Source of the DNA: Myxococcus stipitatus
GTDB lineage: Bacteria > Myxococcota > Myxococcia > Myxococcales > Myxococcaceae
Direction of reading: 5' to 3'
NCBI RefSeq assembly: GCF_021412625.1
Contig: NZ_JAKCFI010000001.1
Span: 744,001-808,000 of the forward strand
Length of the DNA stretch: 64,000 bases
Part shown: positions 52,746 to 63,268 of the stretch, piece after piece
How the letters are laid out: every line of letters starts with the position of its first letter
Numbering within the stretch: the first letter of the stretch is position 1
Made by a program: the position numbers and the translations under genes
Notes under the pieces: model-generated
What the model saw: only the letters and a program-made list of their open reading frames with translations
What the model was told of the DNA's origin: nothing
Database searches by the model: none

Positions 52746-55700
52746 GCGGCGCGGCCTCGCCCCTGGCGCTCGAGCGCAACCTCGCGTTGATGGCGGGCGC
52801 GGGCGCGGGAAAGACCTACAGCCTGGTGACGATGACGCTGCACCTGTTCGCGGGCGCGCGCGAGGCGGGCCCCGCCGTGCGGCCGTCGAAGCTGTGCATG
52901 CTCACGTTCACGGACAAGGCCGCGGCGGAGATGCGCTCGCGCGTGCGCCAGCGGCTGGACGGCCTCGCCCAGGGAGAGGCGCGGGTGGATCAGGAGACGG
53001 AGCTGCGCCAGTCGCTGGAGCGGCTCGGGCGGCCCTTCCCCCTGCCGGACGCGTGGCGCCAGCTGCGCGAGGAGCTGGGCTCGGCCACGGTGGGCACGTT
53101 CCACTCGCTCTGCGGCCAGCTGCTGCGGCGCGCGCCCCCGGCGGTGGGCATCGACCCGAACTTCGAGGTGCTCGACGAATTGGAGGCCTCCAGCCTCGTG
53201 CAGGACGTCTGCGAGCGCGTGGTGCTGGACGCGCTGGAGGCGGGCGACGCGCAGGTGCGGGAGCTGTGCCAGGAGCTGGGCTTCTCCGGTTCGGGCTTCT
53301 CGGACGGGCTGGTGGCGGCGCTGGTGTCCGTCTACGGCAAGCTGCGGGAGGAGGGGCTTCGCGCGGCCTCCGCCGCGGTGGGGGACGCCGCCGAGGCGCG
53401 CGGTGAGCTGGAGGCGCTGCTGACGGACTGCCTGCGCCTGTGTGGCGAGGCGCGCGCGCTGGACGCGAAGGGGGAGTGGGGGCGGCTGCTGGGCGCGCTG
53501 GAGCGGGGGCTCGACGGCATGACGCCGGAGAACTTCCGGCAGGGGGACCGCTACCCGTGGCTGCGCGCCAGCTTCTCCGCGGATGGACGCAACTTCGCGA
53601 GGCTGAGCAAGGGCGCCGCGGCGCCGGTGCGCGAGCTGTACTGGCGCGTCTTCGGCAAGAGCGACGGCTCCATCCGCAAGCTGGAGGACGCGTGGGCCGC
53701 GTGGCACTGCGCGCCCTTCGAGGCGACGTTCCGCGAGCTGCTCGGGCGCGTGGAGGCCCGGCACGAGCAGGAGTTCTCCCGGCGCAACGTGTTCGACTTC
53801 ACCTCGCTCCTGGTGAAGGCGAGGGACCTGCTGCGCGAGCACCCCGAGTTCCGCCGTCAGGTGCAGGAGCGCGTGGGCGCGCTGCTGGTGGACGAGTTCC
53901 AGGACACCAACCGCCTCCAGTTGGAGCTGGTGCTGCTGCTGGCGGAGAAGCGCGAGGGAGGGCCCCGGGAGCTGGCGCCCGGCGTGGACCTGGTGTCCGC
54001 GCTGCCCTTGGAGCCCGCGTTCCTCTGCGCGGTGGGAGACCGCAAGCAGTCCATCTACGAGTTCCGCGGCGCGGACGTCTCCGTCTTCACCGTGCTGGCG
54101 AGGAAGGTGGAGGAGGAGGGCGGGACGCGCGGCTTCCTCCAGCACAACCGCCGCTCCGTGCCGGGGCTGCTGTCGTTCTTCAACCACGCCTTCGCCGGGG
54201 TGCTCGTGGCCGCGGACGCGCGCGCGCCGCGCCCCTTCGAGGTCGTCTACGTCCCGGAGGAGGACGACCTGTCGCCGGTGCGCGCCTCGCTGACGGACGC
54301 GCCCGTGGTGGAGCGGCTGGTCCTGGAGGAGCAGGAGACGGCGGGAGACCTGCGCTGGTTGGACGCGGACTGCGTGGCCCGGCGGCTGCGCATCCTGCTC
54401 GCGCCCGGCGCGGAGCCGACGGTGATGCGCGAGGACGGCGAGGGGCTCAGGCCCGCGCGGGGGGGCGACGTGGCGATGCTCTTCCGGACCTTCACGCACC
54501 TGGAGGTGTACCGGCAGGCGCTCATCCGCCACGGCGTGCCGCACCGGGTGCTCCGCGGCCGGGGGTTCTACGGCGCGCAGGAGGTGCTGGACCTGGCGTC
54601 GCTGCTGGCGCTGTTGGCGGACTCCGAGGACTCGCTCGCCTTCGCGGCCGTGCTGCGCTCGCCGCTGGTGGGGCTGACGGATGCCTCGCTGTTCCAGCTG
54701 GCGGGGGAGCACCCGTTGTCCCTCGTGTCGCCCAGGCTGCGGGACGCGGCGGTGCTGGCGCTGCTTCCCGAGCGCGAGCGGCTCTCGTTGGAGCGCTTCC
54801 TCGCGGCGCTGCCCGCGCTGCGGCGCGAGCGGGACCGGCTGGGCGTGCGGGAGCTGCTGTTGTCGGCGCTGGACGTGACGGGCTACCGCGAGGCGCTCGC
54901 GGGCTCCCCCTACGCGGAGCAGGCGACCGCGAACGTGGAGAAGCTGCTCGCGCTGGCGTCGCGTCGCGACGAGCGCGGCACGGGCGGCTGCGTGGCGTTC
55001 GCGCGCGAGCTGCGCATGCTGGCCGAGTCCGACCCCACGGAGGCCCAGGCGGACCTGCTGGACGCGGGGGATCCGCGCGCGGTGCAGCTGCTCACCATCC
55101 ACCGGGCCAAGGGCCTGGAGTGGCCCGTCGTCGTCGTGCCGGGGATGGGCGGGCGGCGTCGGAGCACCTCGGGGCGCGCGCACTTCGAGCGCTCGCATGG
55201 CATCGCGCTGCGCCCATGGGTCCCCGACTCGCTGGAGGGCTTCACGTCGAGCCGCTTCGAGGCCGTGCGACAGGAGCTCAAGGCCCGCGAGGACGCGGAG
55301 TACCGCCGCCTGCTCTACGTGGCCCTCACCCGCGCTCGCGACAGGCTGGTGCTCTCCGGCGGCGAGGAGCCGCGCGCGGGGAAGGACTCCTGGTGGCACC
55401 TGGTGGACGCGCGGCTGGAGGATGTGTCCACCCGGGAGCTCGTCGAGGACGTCGACGTGGACGAGCTGCCCCCGCCCGCGGACCCGGAGCCCCCCGGACC
55501 GGAGGCGCTCGCGCGCGCCGGCGCCCGCGTGGAGGCCGCGCTGCTGAGGGTGCGGGGTTCCCTCCTGGAGTCGCTGGATGAAGGGGCCCCGGTCGCCGTC
55601 GCGGTCGACGCGGTGGGGGACTTCATCGCCTGCCCTCGCCGCTACCACTATCGCCACCGGCTGGGGCTGCGGGGCGCGCCGTGGCCCTGGGAGGCGCCTC

Positions 55701-56404
55701 CCACCCGGGCGCCGCTGCTCGTGGAGCCGGACGGTTGGCTGCCGCAGGCGACGCCGGACGCGCTCGTCCGTCAGCTGCTGCGCCACGCCGACCTGAAGCT
55801 CACCTCCGCGCCGGACGCGGACGCCAGCGAGCGGAGGATGCACCTGGAGGGATTGCTGCGGGACGCGGGCGCGCTGCCGGACGAGGACGGCATGGAGGCC
55901 GTGCTGAGCTCGGCGGAGCGCTTCCTGGGAACGGACTTCGCCCGGGCGCTCGCGGCCTCGCCGTCACGAACCGTTCACCGTGGGTTGTCCTTCTCCCTGG
56001 TATTGGAGGGCGGGGTCTCCCTGGAGGGCGAGGTCGATGTCCTGTGGGAGTCACCTCGGGCGGAGGCGGTGCTGGTGGCGTTCAAGGCGGGAGGCAGGCA
56101 CCCGCTCGGAGCGGCCGCGCACGCGCACGAGCTGGCCGCGCTCGGCCTGGCCGCCGAGCGGCTGGTGCGGCCGGGGACGCCCATCCGGACGGGCGTCGTC
56201 TTCCTCGGAGAGCTGCGTCCGGAGCCGGAGTGGCTGACGTCCTCCGAGGCGCCGGACGCGCCGGCCGGGCGCCTGGCGGACGCGGCGAGGGCACTCGCGC
56301 GGGGCGAGGTCAAGGGGTCATGGTCGGGACGTGAGAGAGCGACCTGCCAGGCCCTGCATTGTGGCTTCTCGGAACACTGTCACCCGGCCCCTTCCGCGTG
56401 CTAA
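52742..56404 (+). CDS. addA: AddA/RecB-type UvrD-family helicase with degenerate nuclease domain
   Basis: 1220 residues; ATG 52742 overlaps the addB stop (ATGA) and follows ggaggagggc. Superfamily I helicase motifs: Walker A MAGAGAGKTYS (~16-26), LTFTDKAAAEMRSRV (Ia), TVGTFHSLC, LLVDEFQDTNRLQLE (II, ~384), AVGDRKQSIYEFRGAD (III), LTIHRAKGLEWPVVVVPG (V) and LLYVALTRARDRLVL (VI). The C-terminal nuclease-like domain (~960-1220) keeps a Cys cluster (FIACPRRYHYRH and CQALHCGFSEHC) but reads EVDVLW...VLVAFKAGG where active enzymes have a DYK motif, so the catalytic Asp is lost. Unwinding activity is likely; cutting would rest with AddB. Confidence 0.88.
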   Translation: MSGAASPLALERNLALMAGAGAGKTYSLVTMTLHLFAGAREAGPAVRPSKLCMLTFTDKAAAEMRSRVRQRLDGLAQGEARVDQETELRQSLERLGRPFPLPDAWRQLREELGSATVGTFHSLCGQLLRRAPPAVGIDPNFEVLDELEASSLVQDVCERVVLDALEAGDAQVRELCQELGFSGSGFSDGLVAALVSVYGKLREEGLRAASAAVGDAAEARGELEALLTDCLRLCGEARALDAKGEWGRLLGALERGLDGMTPENFRQGDRYPWLRASFSADGRNFARLSKGAAAPVRELYWRVFGKSDGSIRKLEDAWAAWHCAPFEATFRELLGRVEARHEQEFSRRNVFDFTSLLVKARDLLREHPEFRRQVQERVGALLVDEFQDTNRLQLELVLLLAEKREGGPRELAPGVDLVSALPLEPAFLCAVGDRKQSIYEFRGADVSVFTVLARKVEEEGGTRGFLQHNRRSVPGLLSFFNHAFAGVLVAADARAPRPFEVVYVPEEDDLSPVRASLTDAPVVERLVLEEQETAGDLRWLDADCVARRLRILLAPGAEPTVMREDGEGLRPARGGDVAMLFRTFTHLEVYRQALIRHGVPHRVLRGRGFYGAQEVLDLASLLALLADSEDSLAFAAVLRSPLVGLTDASLFQLAGEHPLSLVSPRLRDAAVLALLPERERLSLERFLAALPALRRERDRLGVRELLLSALDVTGYREALAGSPYAEQATANVEKLLALASRRDERGTGGCVAFARELRMLAESDPTEAQADLLDAGDPRAVQLLTIHRAKGLEWPVVVVPGMGGRRRSTSGRAHFERSHGIALRPWVPDSLEGFTSSRFEAVRQELKAREDAEYRRLLYVALTRARDRLVLSGGEEPRAGKDSWWHLVDARLEDVSTRELVEDVDVDELPPPADPEPPGPEALARAGARVEAALLRVRGSLLESLDEGAPVAVAVDAVGDFIACPRRYHYRHRLGLRGAPWPWEAPPTRAPLLVEPDGWLPQATPDALVRQLLRHADLKLTSAPDADASERRMHLEGLLRDAGALPDEDGMEAVLSSAERFLGTDFARALAASPSRTVHRGLSFSLVLEGGVSLEGEVDVLWESPRAEAVLVAFKAGGRHPLGAAAHAHELAALGLAAERLVRPGTPIRTGVVFLGELRPEPEWLTSSEAPDAPAGRLADAARALARGEVKGSWSGRERATCQALHCGFSEHCHPAPSAC

Positions 56405-57727
<1,323 letters not shown>

Positions 57728-57737
57728 GGCGGGAGCC

Positions 57738-57765
57738 CGTGGCGGGTCGGCTCCGGCCCGCCACG
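57738..57765 (+). terminator. Hairpin after purA
   Basis: CGTGGCGGG (57738-57746) pairs perfectly with CCCGCCACG (57757-57765), 10-nt loop, 11 bp past the purA stop. There is no T-run, so termination strength is uncertain. The remaining spacer to 57946 shows no gene. Confidence 0.5.
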
Positions 57766-57946
57766 TGACGCATCCCGTCGACTCGGGGCCTCGATGATTT
57801 CGCGGTGTCACCGCGCCGAGGCTCCGGTGTTCCTTCCTGGCGAACTCCGTACACCACGGCTCCGGGCCCGTACCGGCCATGAGGCGGGCTGACTCCGCCC
57901 CGGGTTTTCTGGTACGGCACGGGGAAGCCACCCCCAGGGGGACGTC

Positions 57947-59581
57947 ATGGTCGTCATGCGCAGCTTCCTCATCGTCCTGACCTCGGCCCTGTTGCTGGGG
58001 GCCGCCGAACCGTCGGAGGCCGCCCGGCGTGCCTTCGCGCGGGGGGAGGCGGCCCTGGCGGTGGGTCGGCTGGACGCGGCGGCGACGGAGTACCGGGACG
58101 CGCTCTCGCTCGCGCCGGGCTATGCCCCGGCCCTCAATGGTCTGGGCAGCGTGCTGTTCCGCAAGGGTGAGTCGAAGGAGGCCATCGCGCGCTTCCTCGA
58201 GGCCACGGAGTCGGACCCGAACTTCAAGATGGCGTTCTTCAACCTGGGCTACGCCGCGCGCAGGACGAGCGACTTCGCCACCGCGGCGCGCGCCTACGAG
58301 CGCTACGTCCAGCTCCAACCCGAGGACGCGGATGGCTACTACGGGCTGGCGGAGAGCTACCGGCAGCTCGGGGACAACGCGCGCGCCGTCGCGGCCTACA
58401 ACGGCTACATCGCGCGCGAGAAGCGGCCCTCGGAGCAGGTCTGGGTGCAGCGCGCCCGCGAGCACGTGAAGGCCCTGGGCGGCGACACGCTCCGACTCGG
58501 CGTCGCGCCGGCGCAGGGCGCTTCCCCCGCCACGAAGGTGGCCGAGGGCGCCACGGTGTCGACGGGAGGCGCCAGTACGAAGGGGACGGAGCCCGAGGCC
58601 GGCGGCGCGACCGTGAACGGGAATGCGCCCGCCGGCTCGACGGACGCCTCGCGGACGAAGGGGCTGGTGGCCGAGACCAACGCGCCCGCGCTCGCGGGGG
58701 CGGCGGAGCTGGCCCAGGGGAAGGGCGCGACGTCCGAGGCGCGGCTCGTGCCCACCAGCGCGACGCCCGACGCGCAGATCGCGTCCGGGAGTGGCGTCAG
58801 CCATGGGGCGGACGGTGTCCTGCCGTTCCCCTCGACCCGCGTCGCTTCCCAGGCCGCGGACGCGGAGCGCTCGTCGAACCCGGCGTTGGCGGCGGCGCGC
58901 ATCCGGGATGGCGACCTGTTGATGAAGGAGCGGCGGTACCGCGAGGCGGCCTTCGCGTTCCTGGACGCGTCACACGCGGATCCGGTCCACGTCGAGGCCC
59001 TCTTCAAGCTGGGCAACGCGCTGGCCGTGCTGGGGTACTACTCGCAGTCCATCGCGAAGTGGGAGGACGCCGCGCGGCTCACCCAGGACGCCGCCATCCG
59101 GCAGAGCGCGCAGGACAACATCGCGCGGGCGCGGGTGAAGCTGGCGCAGTCCGGGGGATCGCCCCAGGCCGCGGGCCAGCCTCCGGGCTCCGGCCCCGTC
59201 GCGGACACGACCCGCGCCCAGGCCCGTCGCGCCTACGAGGAAGGCGTGAAGCGCATCGGAAGCAAGGACTTCCCGGGTGCGCTGACGCACCTCACCCAGG
59301 CCATCCAGCTCGAGCCCATGCTCGCGGTGGCCTACACCGCGCGCGGCAGCGCCAACATCGGCCTGCGACGCTACGCGGAGGCCGCCGCGGACTATCAGTT
59401 CTCGCTCGAGCTCGAGCCGGGGGCCGCCTCTCCGCTCTACGGACTCGCCGAGTCCTACCGGGCCCTGGGACGCAACGCGGAGGCGCGCATCCTCTACGAG
59501 CGCTACGCCGCCTCCACCGCCGCGGATGTCCGCTCCCAGCTCCAGGAAGAATCCCGACAGAAGGCCTCGAAGCTGCGTTGA
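57947..59581 (+). CDS. Exported TPR-repeat protein
   Basis: 544 residues; ATG 57947 has agggg 6 nt upstream. A signal peptide (FLIVLTSALLLGAAEPSEA) is followed by three or four TPRs (EAALAVGRLDAAATEYRDALSLAPGYAPALNGLG; ATESDPNFKMAFFNLGYAAR; YVQLQPEDADGYYGLAESYR, given in parts), then a ~170-residue Ala/Gly/Thr-rich low-complexity region, and a second TPR block (KERRYREAAFAFLDASHADP; GSKDFPGALTHLTQAIQLEP; RYAEAAADYQFSLELEPG). It is likely a periplasmic scaffold for protein complexes. Two TPR blocks separated by a flexible tether suggest that it bridges partners; none is identifiable nearby. Confidence 0.88.
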   Translation: MVVMRSFLIVLTSALLLGAAEPSEAARRAFARGEAALAVGRLDAAATEYRDALSLAPGYAPALNGLGSVLFRKGESKEAIARFLEATESDPNFKMAFFNLGYAARRTSDFATAARAYERYVQLQPEDADGYYGLAESYRQLGDNARAVAAYNGYIAREKRPSEQVWVQRAREHVKALGGDTLRLGVAPAQGASPATKVAEGATVSTGGASTKGTEPEAGGATVNGNAPAGSTDASRTKGLVAETNAPALAGAAELAQGKGATSEARLVPTSATPDAQIASGSGVSHGADGVLPFPSTRVASQAADAERSSNPALAAARIRDGDLLMKERRYREAAFAFLDASHADPVHVEALFKLGNALAVLGYYSQSIAKWEDAARLTQDAAIRQSAQDNIARARVKLAQSGGSPQAAGQPPGSGPVADTTRAQARRAYEEGVKRIGSKDFPGALTHLTQAIQLEPMLAVAYTARGSANIGLRRYAEAAADYQFSLELEPGAASPLYGLAESYRALGRNAEARILYERYAASTAADVRSQLQEESRQKASKLR

Positions 59582-59644
59582 CCGCCGGCCAGGCGGCCGC
59601 GAGGTCGGGTGGACCCTGTCAGCCCCAGGCATTAATTTGGAGGC

Positions 59645-60079
59645 ATGACCGGGCGTGACGCGGAGATGGACGGACGGCAGGTCTTCCGCCCCCGCCAGGG
59701 GCTGGCGGCCGCGATGGCGGTGGCGGGCCTGCTGTGGGTGGCGGTGCTCCTGTACCTCTTCAAGTTCGAAGGGGTGCCCCTGAAGACGTTCCTGTCAGCT
59801 GGCTTCTTCGTCCTCTTCTTCGGCGTGTCGCTCATGTACTACGCGCGCACGCTCATCGTGGTGGACGCCCGAGGCATCACCTACCGAGGGATGGTGCGCA
59901 CGCGGCGCTTCTCCTTCTCGGACATCCGAAACGTGGACGTGCTGCCAGGGCCCGTCACCGTGTACGCCATCCGGGGGAAGTGGGGCTTCGTCCACTTCAC
60001 CAGCTTCTTCCGTCACCACCAGCGCCTCGCCCGCATCCTCATCGAACGGGCCGGGCTGGGGCCGGTGACGGGTCGCTAG
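59645..60079 (+). CDS. Small membrane protein with bacterial PH-like domain
   Basis: 144 residues; ATG 59645 follows ttggaggc. Two membrane helices (LAAAMAVAGLLWVAVLLYLF and FLSAGFFVLFFGVSLMYYA) are followed by a ~70-residue cytosolic beta domain: TLIVVDARGITYRGMVRTRRFSFSDIRNVDVLPGPVTVYAI in parts, resembling YdbS/bPH2-like PH domains, which often recognise membrane or phospho-ligands. The stop codon TAG overlaps the TAG of the convergent FHA gene in a shared CTAG (60076-60079). Function unknown. Confidence 0.82.
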   Translation: MTGRDAEMDGRQVFRPRQGLAAAMAVAGLLWVAVLLYLFKFEGVPLKTFLSAGFFVLFFGVSLMYYARTLIVVDARGITYRGMVRTRRFSFSDIRNVDVLPGPVTVYAIRGKWGFVHFTSFFRHHQRLARILIERAGLGPVTGR

Positions 60080-60972
60080 CCCGTGGCCAGCGCGTAGGTG
60101 ACGAGCAGGCCCACCAGCGCCGCCGCGACGCCCACCCCCAGCAGCCACCACTCCAGCCTCGCGCGAGGCGCCTCGCCCGGCGCGGGCACGGCGTCCGCGC
60201 GGGGCTCCGTCGGCGACGGGGCTCCCTCGGACGGAGCGGCGGGCTCGGAGGCGCCGGCCTCGCCGGCGGGAGGCGGGAGGGCGCCACCCTCGGTCTCCGG
60301 GGGCGGGGGAGGGGGCGGTTCCTCCAGGGCCGCCTGGAACCGCAGCAGCGTCCGGCCCAGTTCGATGATGTCGCCTTCCGACAGCGGCGTGCGCTCGCCC
60401 ACGCGCTGTCCGTTGAGGAACACGCCGTTGGGACTGCCCAGGTCCTCCAGCAGGAAGCCGTTCTCGTCGTGCGCGATGCAGGCATGGCTGCGGGAGACGG
60501 CCCTGTCACGCAGCCGGAGCGTCGCCTCGCTGCCCCGGCCCAGCAGGGTGCGTGAGTCCGCCAGGGCGTGGACGCGGCCAACGTCGAGTCCCGTCAGGCA
60601 GGTGAGGGTGGCGGCGCGCGACGGCGCGGGCGGCTCGGTCCCCGTGAGGAGGCCCTTGAGGATGGCCACCGTGCCCTGGGTCCGCTCCTCCGTCGCCTCG
60701 CCCAGCACCCGCAGGTACATCTCGTCGGGAAGTCCGAGCACCTCTCCCGGAAGGACCAGCCTCGCCACGCCCTGGGGGACCAGGACACCATCGACCATGA
60801 AGGTCCGCGTGGCCTCCACCATGAGCCGGTCGGCCTCGATGCGCAGGGACAGCAGTCCGGGAGGCAGCGCCTCCAGCCGGACGTGGTCTTCGGGGCCGCC
60901 ACCCAGCTGGTGGTGACCCTCGGAGAGCTCGAAGGGGGTGGTGGTCCCGAGGTGTTGGAATTCGAAGCGCAT
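60076..60972 (-). CDS. FHA-domain protein with C-terminal membrane anchor
   Basis: 298 residues from ATG 60972. The N-terminal ~110 residues are beta-rich (FEFQHLGTTTPFELSEGHHQLG; RTFMVDGVLVPQGVARLVLPGE in parts) and may be a degenerate FHA or similar fold. The clear FHA domain spans ~140-205: RTLLGRGSEATLRLRD, AVSRSHACIAHDENGFLLED, LGSPNGVFLNGQRV. A Pro/Ala linker and a tail anchor (~272-293, WWLLGVGVAAALVGLLVTYALA) end it. The FHA is therefore cytosolic and tethered to the inner membrane, where it could read phosphothreonine on Ser/Thr kinases such as the one at 2863. Substrate unknown. Confidence 0.9.
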   Translation of the reverse strand: MRFEFQHLGTTTPFELSEGHHQLGGGPEDHVRLEALPPGLLSLRIEADRLMVEATRTFMVDGVLVPQGVARLVLPGEVLGLPDEMYLRVLGEATEERTQGTVAILKGLLTGTEPPAPSRAATLTCLTGLDVGRVHALADSRTLLGRGSEATLRLRDRAVSRSHACIAHDENGFLLEDLGSPNGVFLNGQRVGERTPLSEGDIIELGRTLLRFQAALEEPPPPPPPETEGGALPPPAGEAGASEPAAPSEGAPSPTEPRADAVPAPGEAPRARLEWWLLGVGVAAALVGLLVTYALATG

Positions 60973-61102
60973 GCCCCCGGCGTGAGCAACGCCTGGACCC
61001 GTGGCGGCGCGCCGCTTTTCGCGCGGTTACCGGCGCGGGGCGTCCCGGGCGCGGAGCGGCCCATCCTCGCGTCGGGACGGCCGTCCTACCCGGGGCGGAG
61101 CC

Positions 61103-61873
61103 TCATGCCGCGGACGTGACGGTCGGCGGGGAGGCGGTGTGCTCGCCGAGGGCCAGCCGCGCTCCGGGATGCACGGCGACGGTCGACCCATCCGCGACGA
61201 ACGCGGAGGCGGGAGTCCCCCGGAGGAAGGCCGCGAAGCGGTCGCCATACAGGCTCGCGACGTCGCAGTCGAAGGCCGTCTCGTCCACGTGCCACACGGC
61301 CCAGCGCGGATGCTCCACGCGGTACTCCGCGCAGCCTCCATCCCGCTGCGGCGTGTAGCCCCAGTAGTGCTCGGTGATGAACTCTTCCTGCGAACCCTCC
61401 ACGCTCGCCACGGGCGTGCCGCGGGTCCGCGCCGCCAGCGAGTGCCACCGGCCCCCGAACTTCCACGCGTACTCCACCTGTCCGGGCGCGCCTCGCTCCG
61501 CGCCCTCCATCCGCACGGTGTGGCGCATGGGCAGCGCGAGGTAGGGCTCGTTGTAGACGACACGCGCCACGGTGGCGATGGCCCACCGGGGGACGAGTTC
61601 GCGCACGAAGGCCACGCCGCGCCGCCAGCCTTCCGGTCCCCGGTAGCGCACGTAGAAGCGCAGGTTCACCTCGTCGAAGTTCTGGTGGAACGGCACCGCG
61701 AACCCCTTCACCCGCGTGTCGAGGAAGCGGAAGCCCACCATGCTCGCGAAGGACCGTCCCCGCCAGGTGTCCAGCTCCGTTCCGCGAGGCACCAGCGGCT
61801 TCAAGACCTCCGCATCCACCTCGTAGTTCAGCATCGCGAGGTACCGCCACGTCGCCGTCAGGAAGGGGCGCAT
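61103..61873 (-). CDS. DUF2071/YqjF-like protein
   Basis: 256 residues from ATG 61873 (MRPFLTATWRYLAMLNYEV). Landmarks of the DUF2071 family: WRYLAMLNYEVDAEVLKPLVPRGTELDTWRGRSFASMVGFRFLDTRV in parts, FDEVNLRFYVR, RRGVAFVRELVPRWAIATVARVVYNEPY in parts, and a C-terminal EHYWGYTPQRDGG...YRVEHPRW...DVASLYG. The fold is related to acetoacetate decarboxylase-like proteins but catalysis is not established. It is cytosolic. The gene stands alone, divergent from the CBM9-like lipoprotein gene. Confidence 0.88.
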   Translation of the reverse strand: MRPFLTATWRYLAMLNYEVDAEVLKPLVPRGTELDTWRGRSFASMVGFRFLDTRVKGFAVPFHQNFDEVNLRFYVRYRGPEGWRRGVAFVRELVPRWAIATVARVVYNEPYLALPMRHTVRMEGAERGAPGQVEYAWKFGGRWHSLAARTRGTPVASVEGSQEEFITEHYWGYTPQRDGGCAEYRVEHPRWAVWHVDETAFDCDVASLYGDRFAAFLRGTPASAFVADGSTVAVHPGARLALGEHTASPPTVTSAA

Positions 61874-62062
61874 GCTGGCTTCGTAACGCGCTTCCTCGGG
61901 GAAGGTGCGGCCTGCCGCCGCAGAGGCCCCAACGCGCCTTAACGGACGCGGAAGCCCGTGTTCTGAGGGGCGCGAGGGCGCGGGCGGGCGGAGGGACGGT
62001 CGTGGGCCGGACGCGGTGGACGACCCAACCCCCACGAAGCCCGCTAGGATGCCCGGCCTCGC

Positions 62063-63265
62063 ATGCGCACCTCCGCCTCCGTCCTCGTCCCGCTGCTGAC
62101 GCTCTCCTGCCTCGCCGTCTCGTGTCGCGACGAACAGGCGGGGCCCAAGCCGCGTGTGGCCAGCGTGCCGGTGCCCGCGCAGGCCCGCGCGCTGGATGCC
62201 GCGCCGGCGGACCTCACGTTCCGCAGCGGCGCGACGTTCGCGGGAGGCACCGTGGTGTACCTGGGCTCGAAGGTGACGCCGGCGCAGGCCGCGCCCGGCA
62301 CCCAGGTGCGTCTGGCGCACTACTTCCAGGCGAGGAGCGCGCCGCCGCAGGGCTTCGGCTTCTTCGTGCACGTCGTGGACCCGAACTCGGGCGGGATGCT
62401 CGTCAACGCCGACCACGAGGTGCAGGACGGCGCGGCGCCGCTGGCGACGTGGCCGGTGGGCAAGGTCATCGAGGACGTGCACACCCTCCCCATGCCGAGC
62501 GTGCCCGCCCGCGTCGTGCTCGGCTTCTGGCGAGGGGACGAGCGGCTCCCGGTGGACGACCCGAACGCGCAGGACGGCAGCAACCGCATGCACGGCCCCC
62601 GGTTGGGCGGCGCCGCTCCGGAGCTGCCCGAGTACGTGGTGCGCCGCGTGGCCCAGCCGCCCAAGCTCGACGGGGTGCTCGACGACGCGGCCTGGAAGGC
62701 CGCCACGCCGGTGGTGCTGCGCGGCAGCTTCGATGGCCGCGAGCCGAGGCTGCGCACCGAGGCGCGCATCGTCCGCGACGACGAGTTCCTCTACGTGGCT
62801 TTCGACAGCGAGGACCCGGACATCTGGGGCACGCTGCTCGAGCGCGACGACCCCATCTACGAGCAGGAGGTGGTGGAGGTCTTCCTGGATGCCAACGCGG
62901 ACGGACGCACGTACAACGAGCTCCAGGTGTCCCCGCACAACGTCATCTTCGACGCCTACTTCCCCGCGCGCCGGCAGGGCATGGACCTGTCGTGGGACTC
63001 GGGGATGACGACGGCCGTGAAGGTCCGCGGCACGCTGGACGACGCGTCCGACAAGGACGAGGGCTGGTCCGCGGAGATGCGCATCCCCTTCGCCCGGCTC
63101 GCGGAGGTGCCGCACATCCCGCCGCGCCTGGGAGACCGGTGGCGCTTCAACCTCTACCGGCTGGAGCACCACCAGCGGCGCACCGTCGAGGGGCAGTCGT
63201 TCTCCCCGCTCTTCGTCGGGGACTTCCACGCGCTGCCGCGCTTCGGGTGGCTGACGTTCGAGTGA
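62063..63265 (+). CDS. Lipoprotein with CBM9-like carbohydrate-binding domain
   Basis: 400 residues from ATG 62063. Signal peptide with lipobox LSCLAVSC at residue ~21. Residues ~30-185 form a beta-sandwich-like domain (GTQVRLAHYFQARSAPPQGFGFFVHVVDP in parts; RVVLGFWRGDERLPV). Residues ~195-400 match the CBM9/DOMON-like pattern: PPKLDGVLDDAAWKAATPVVLR, FLYVAFDSEDPDIWGT, EQEVVEVFLDANADGRTYNELQVSPHNVIFDAYF in parts, AEMRIPFARL, RWRFNLYRLEH. It is probably an outer-surface sugar-binding lipoprotein. The 3 bp after its stop abut the convergent small gene at 63269. Confidence 0.88.
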   Translation: MRTSASVLVPLLTLSCLAVSCRDEQAGPKPRVASVPVPAQARALDAAPADLTFRSGATFAGGTVVYLGSKVTPAQAAPGTQVRLAHYFQARSAPPQGFGFFVHVVDPNSGGMLVNADHEVQDGAAPLATWPVGKVIEDVHTLPMPSVPARVVLGFWRGDERLPVDDPNAQDGSNRMHGPRLGGAAPELPEYVVRRVAQPPKLDGVLDDAAWKAATPVVLRGSFDGREPRLRTEARIVRDDEFLYVAFDSEDPDIWGTLLERDDPIYEQEVVEVFLDANADGRTYNELQVSPHNVIFDAYFPARRQGMDLSWDSGMTTAVKVRGTLDDASDKDEGWSAEMRIPFARLAEVPHIPPRLGDRWRFNLYRLEHHQRRTVEGQSFSPLFVGDFHALPRFGWLTFE

Positions 63266-63268
63266 CGC

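Noticed and set aside
50894..56404. 1836-residue frame that runs through parts of addB and addA
   Set aside because: The first half is out of frame with AddB and low-complexity. Only the part from 52742 has protein motifs, and the start with ribosome site there is preferred.
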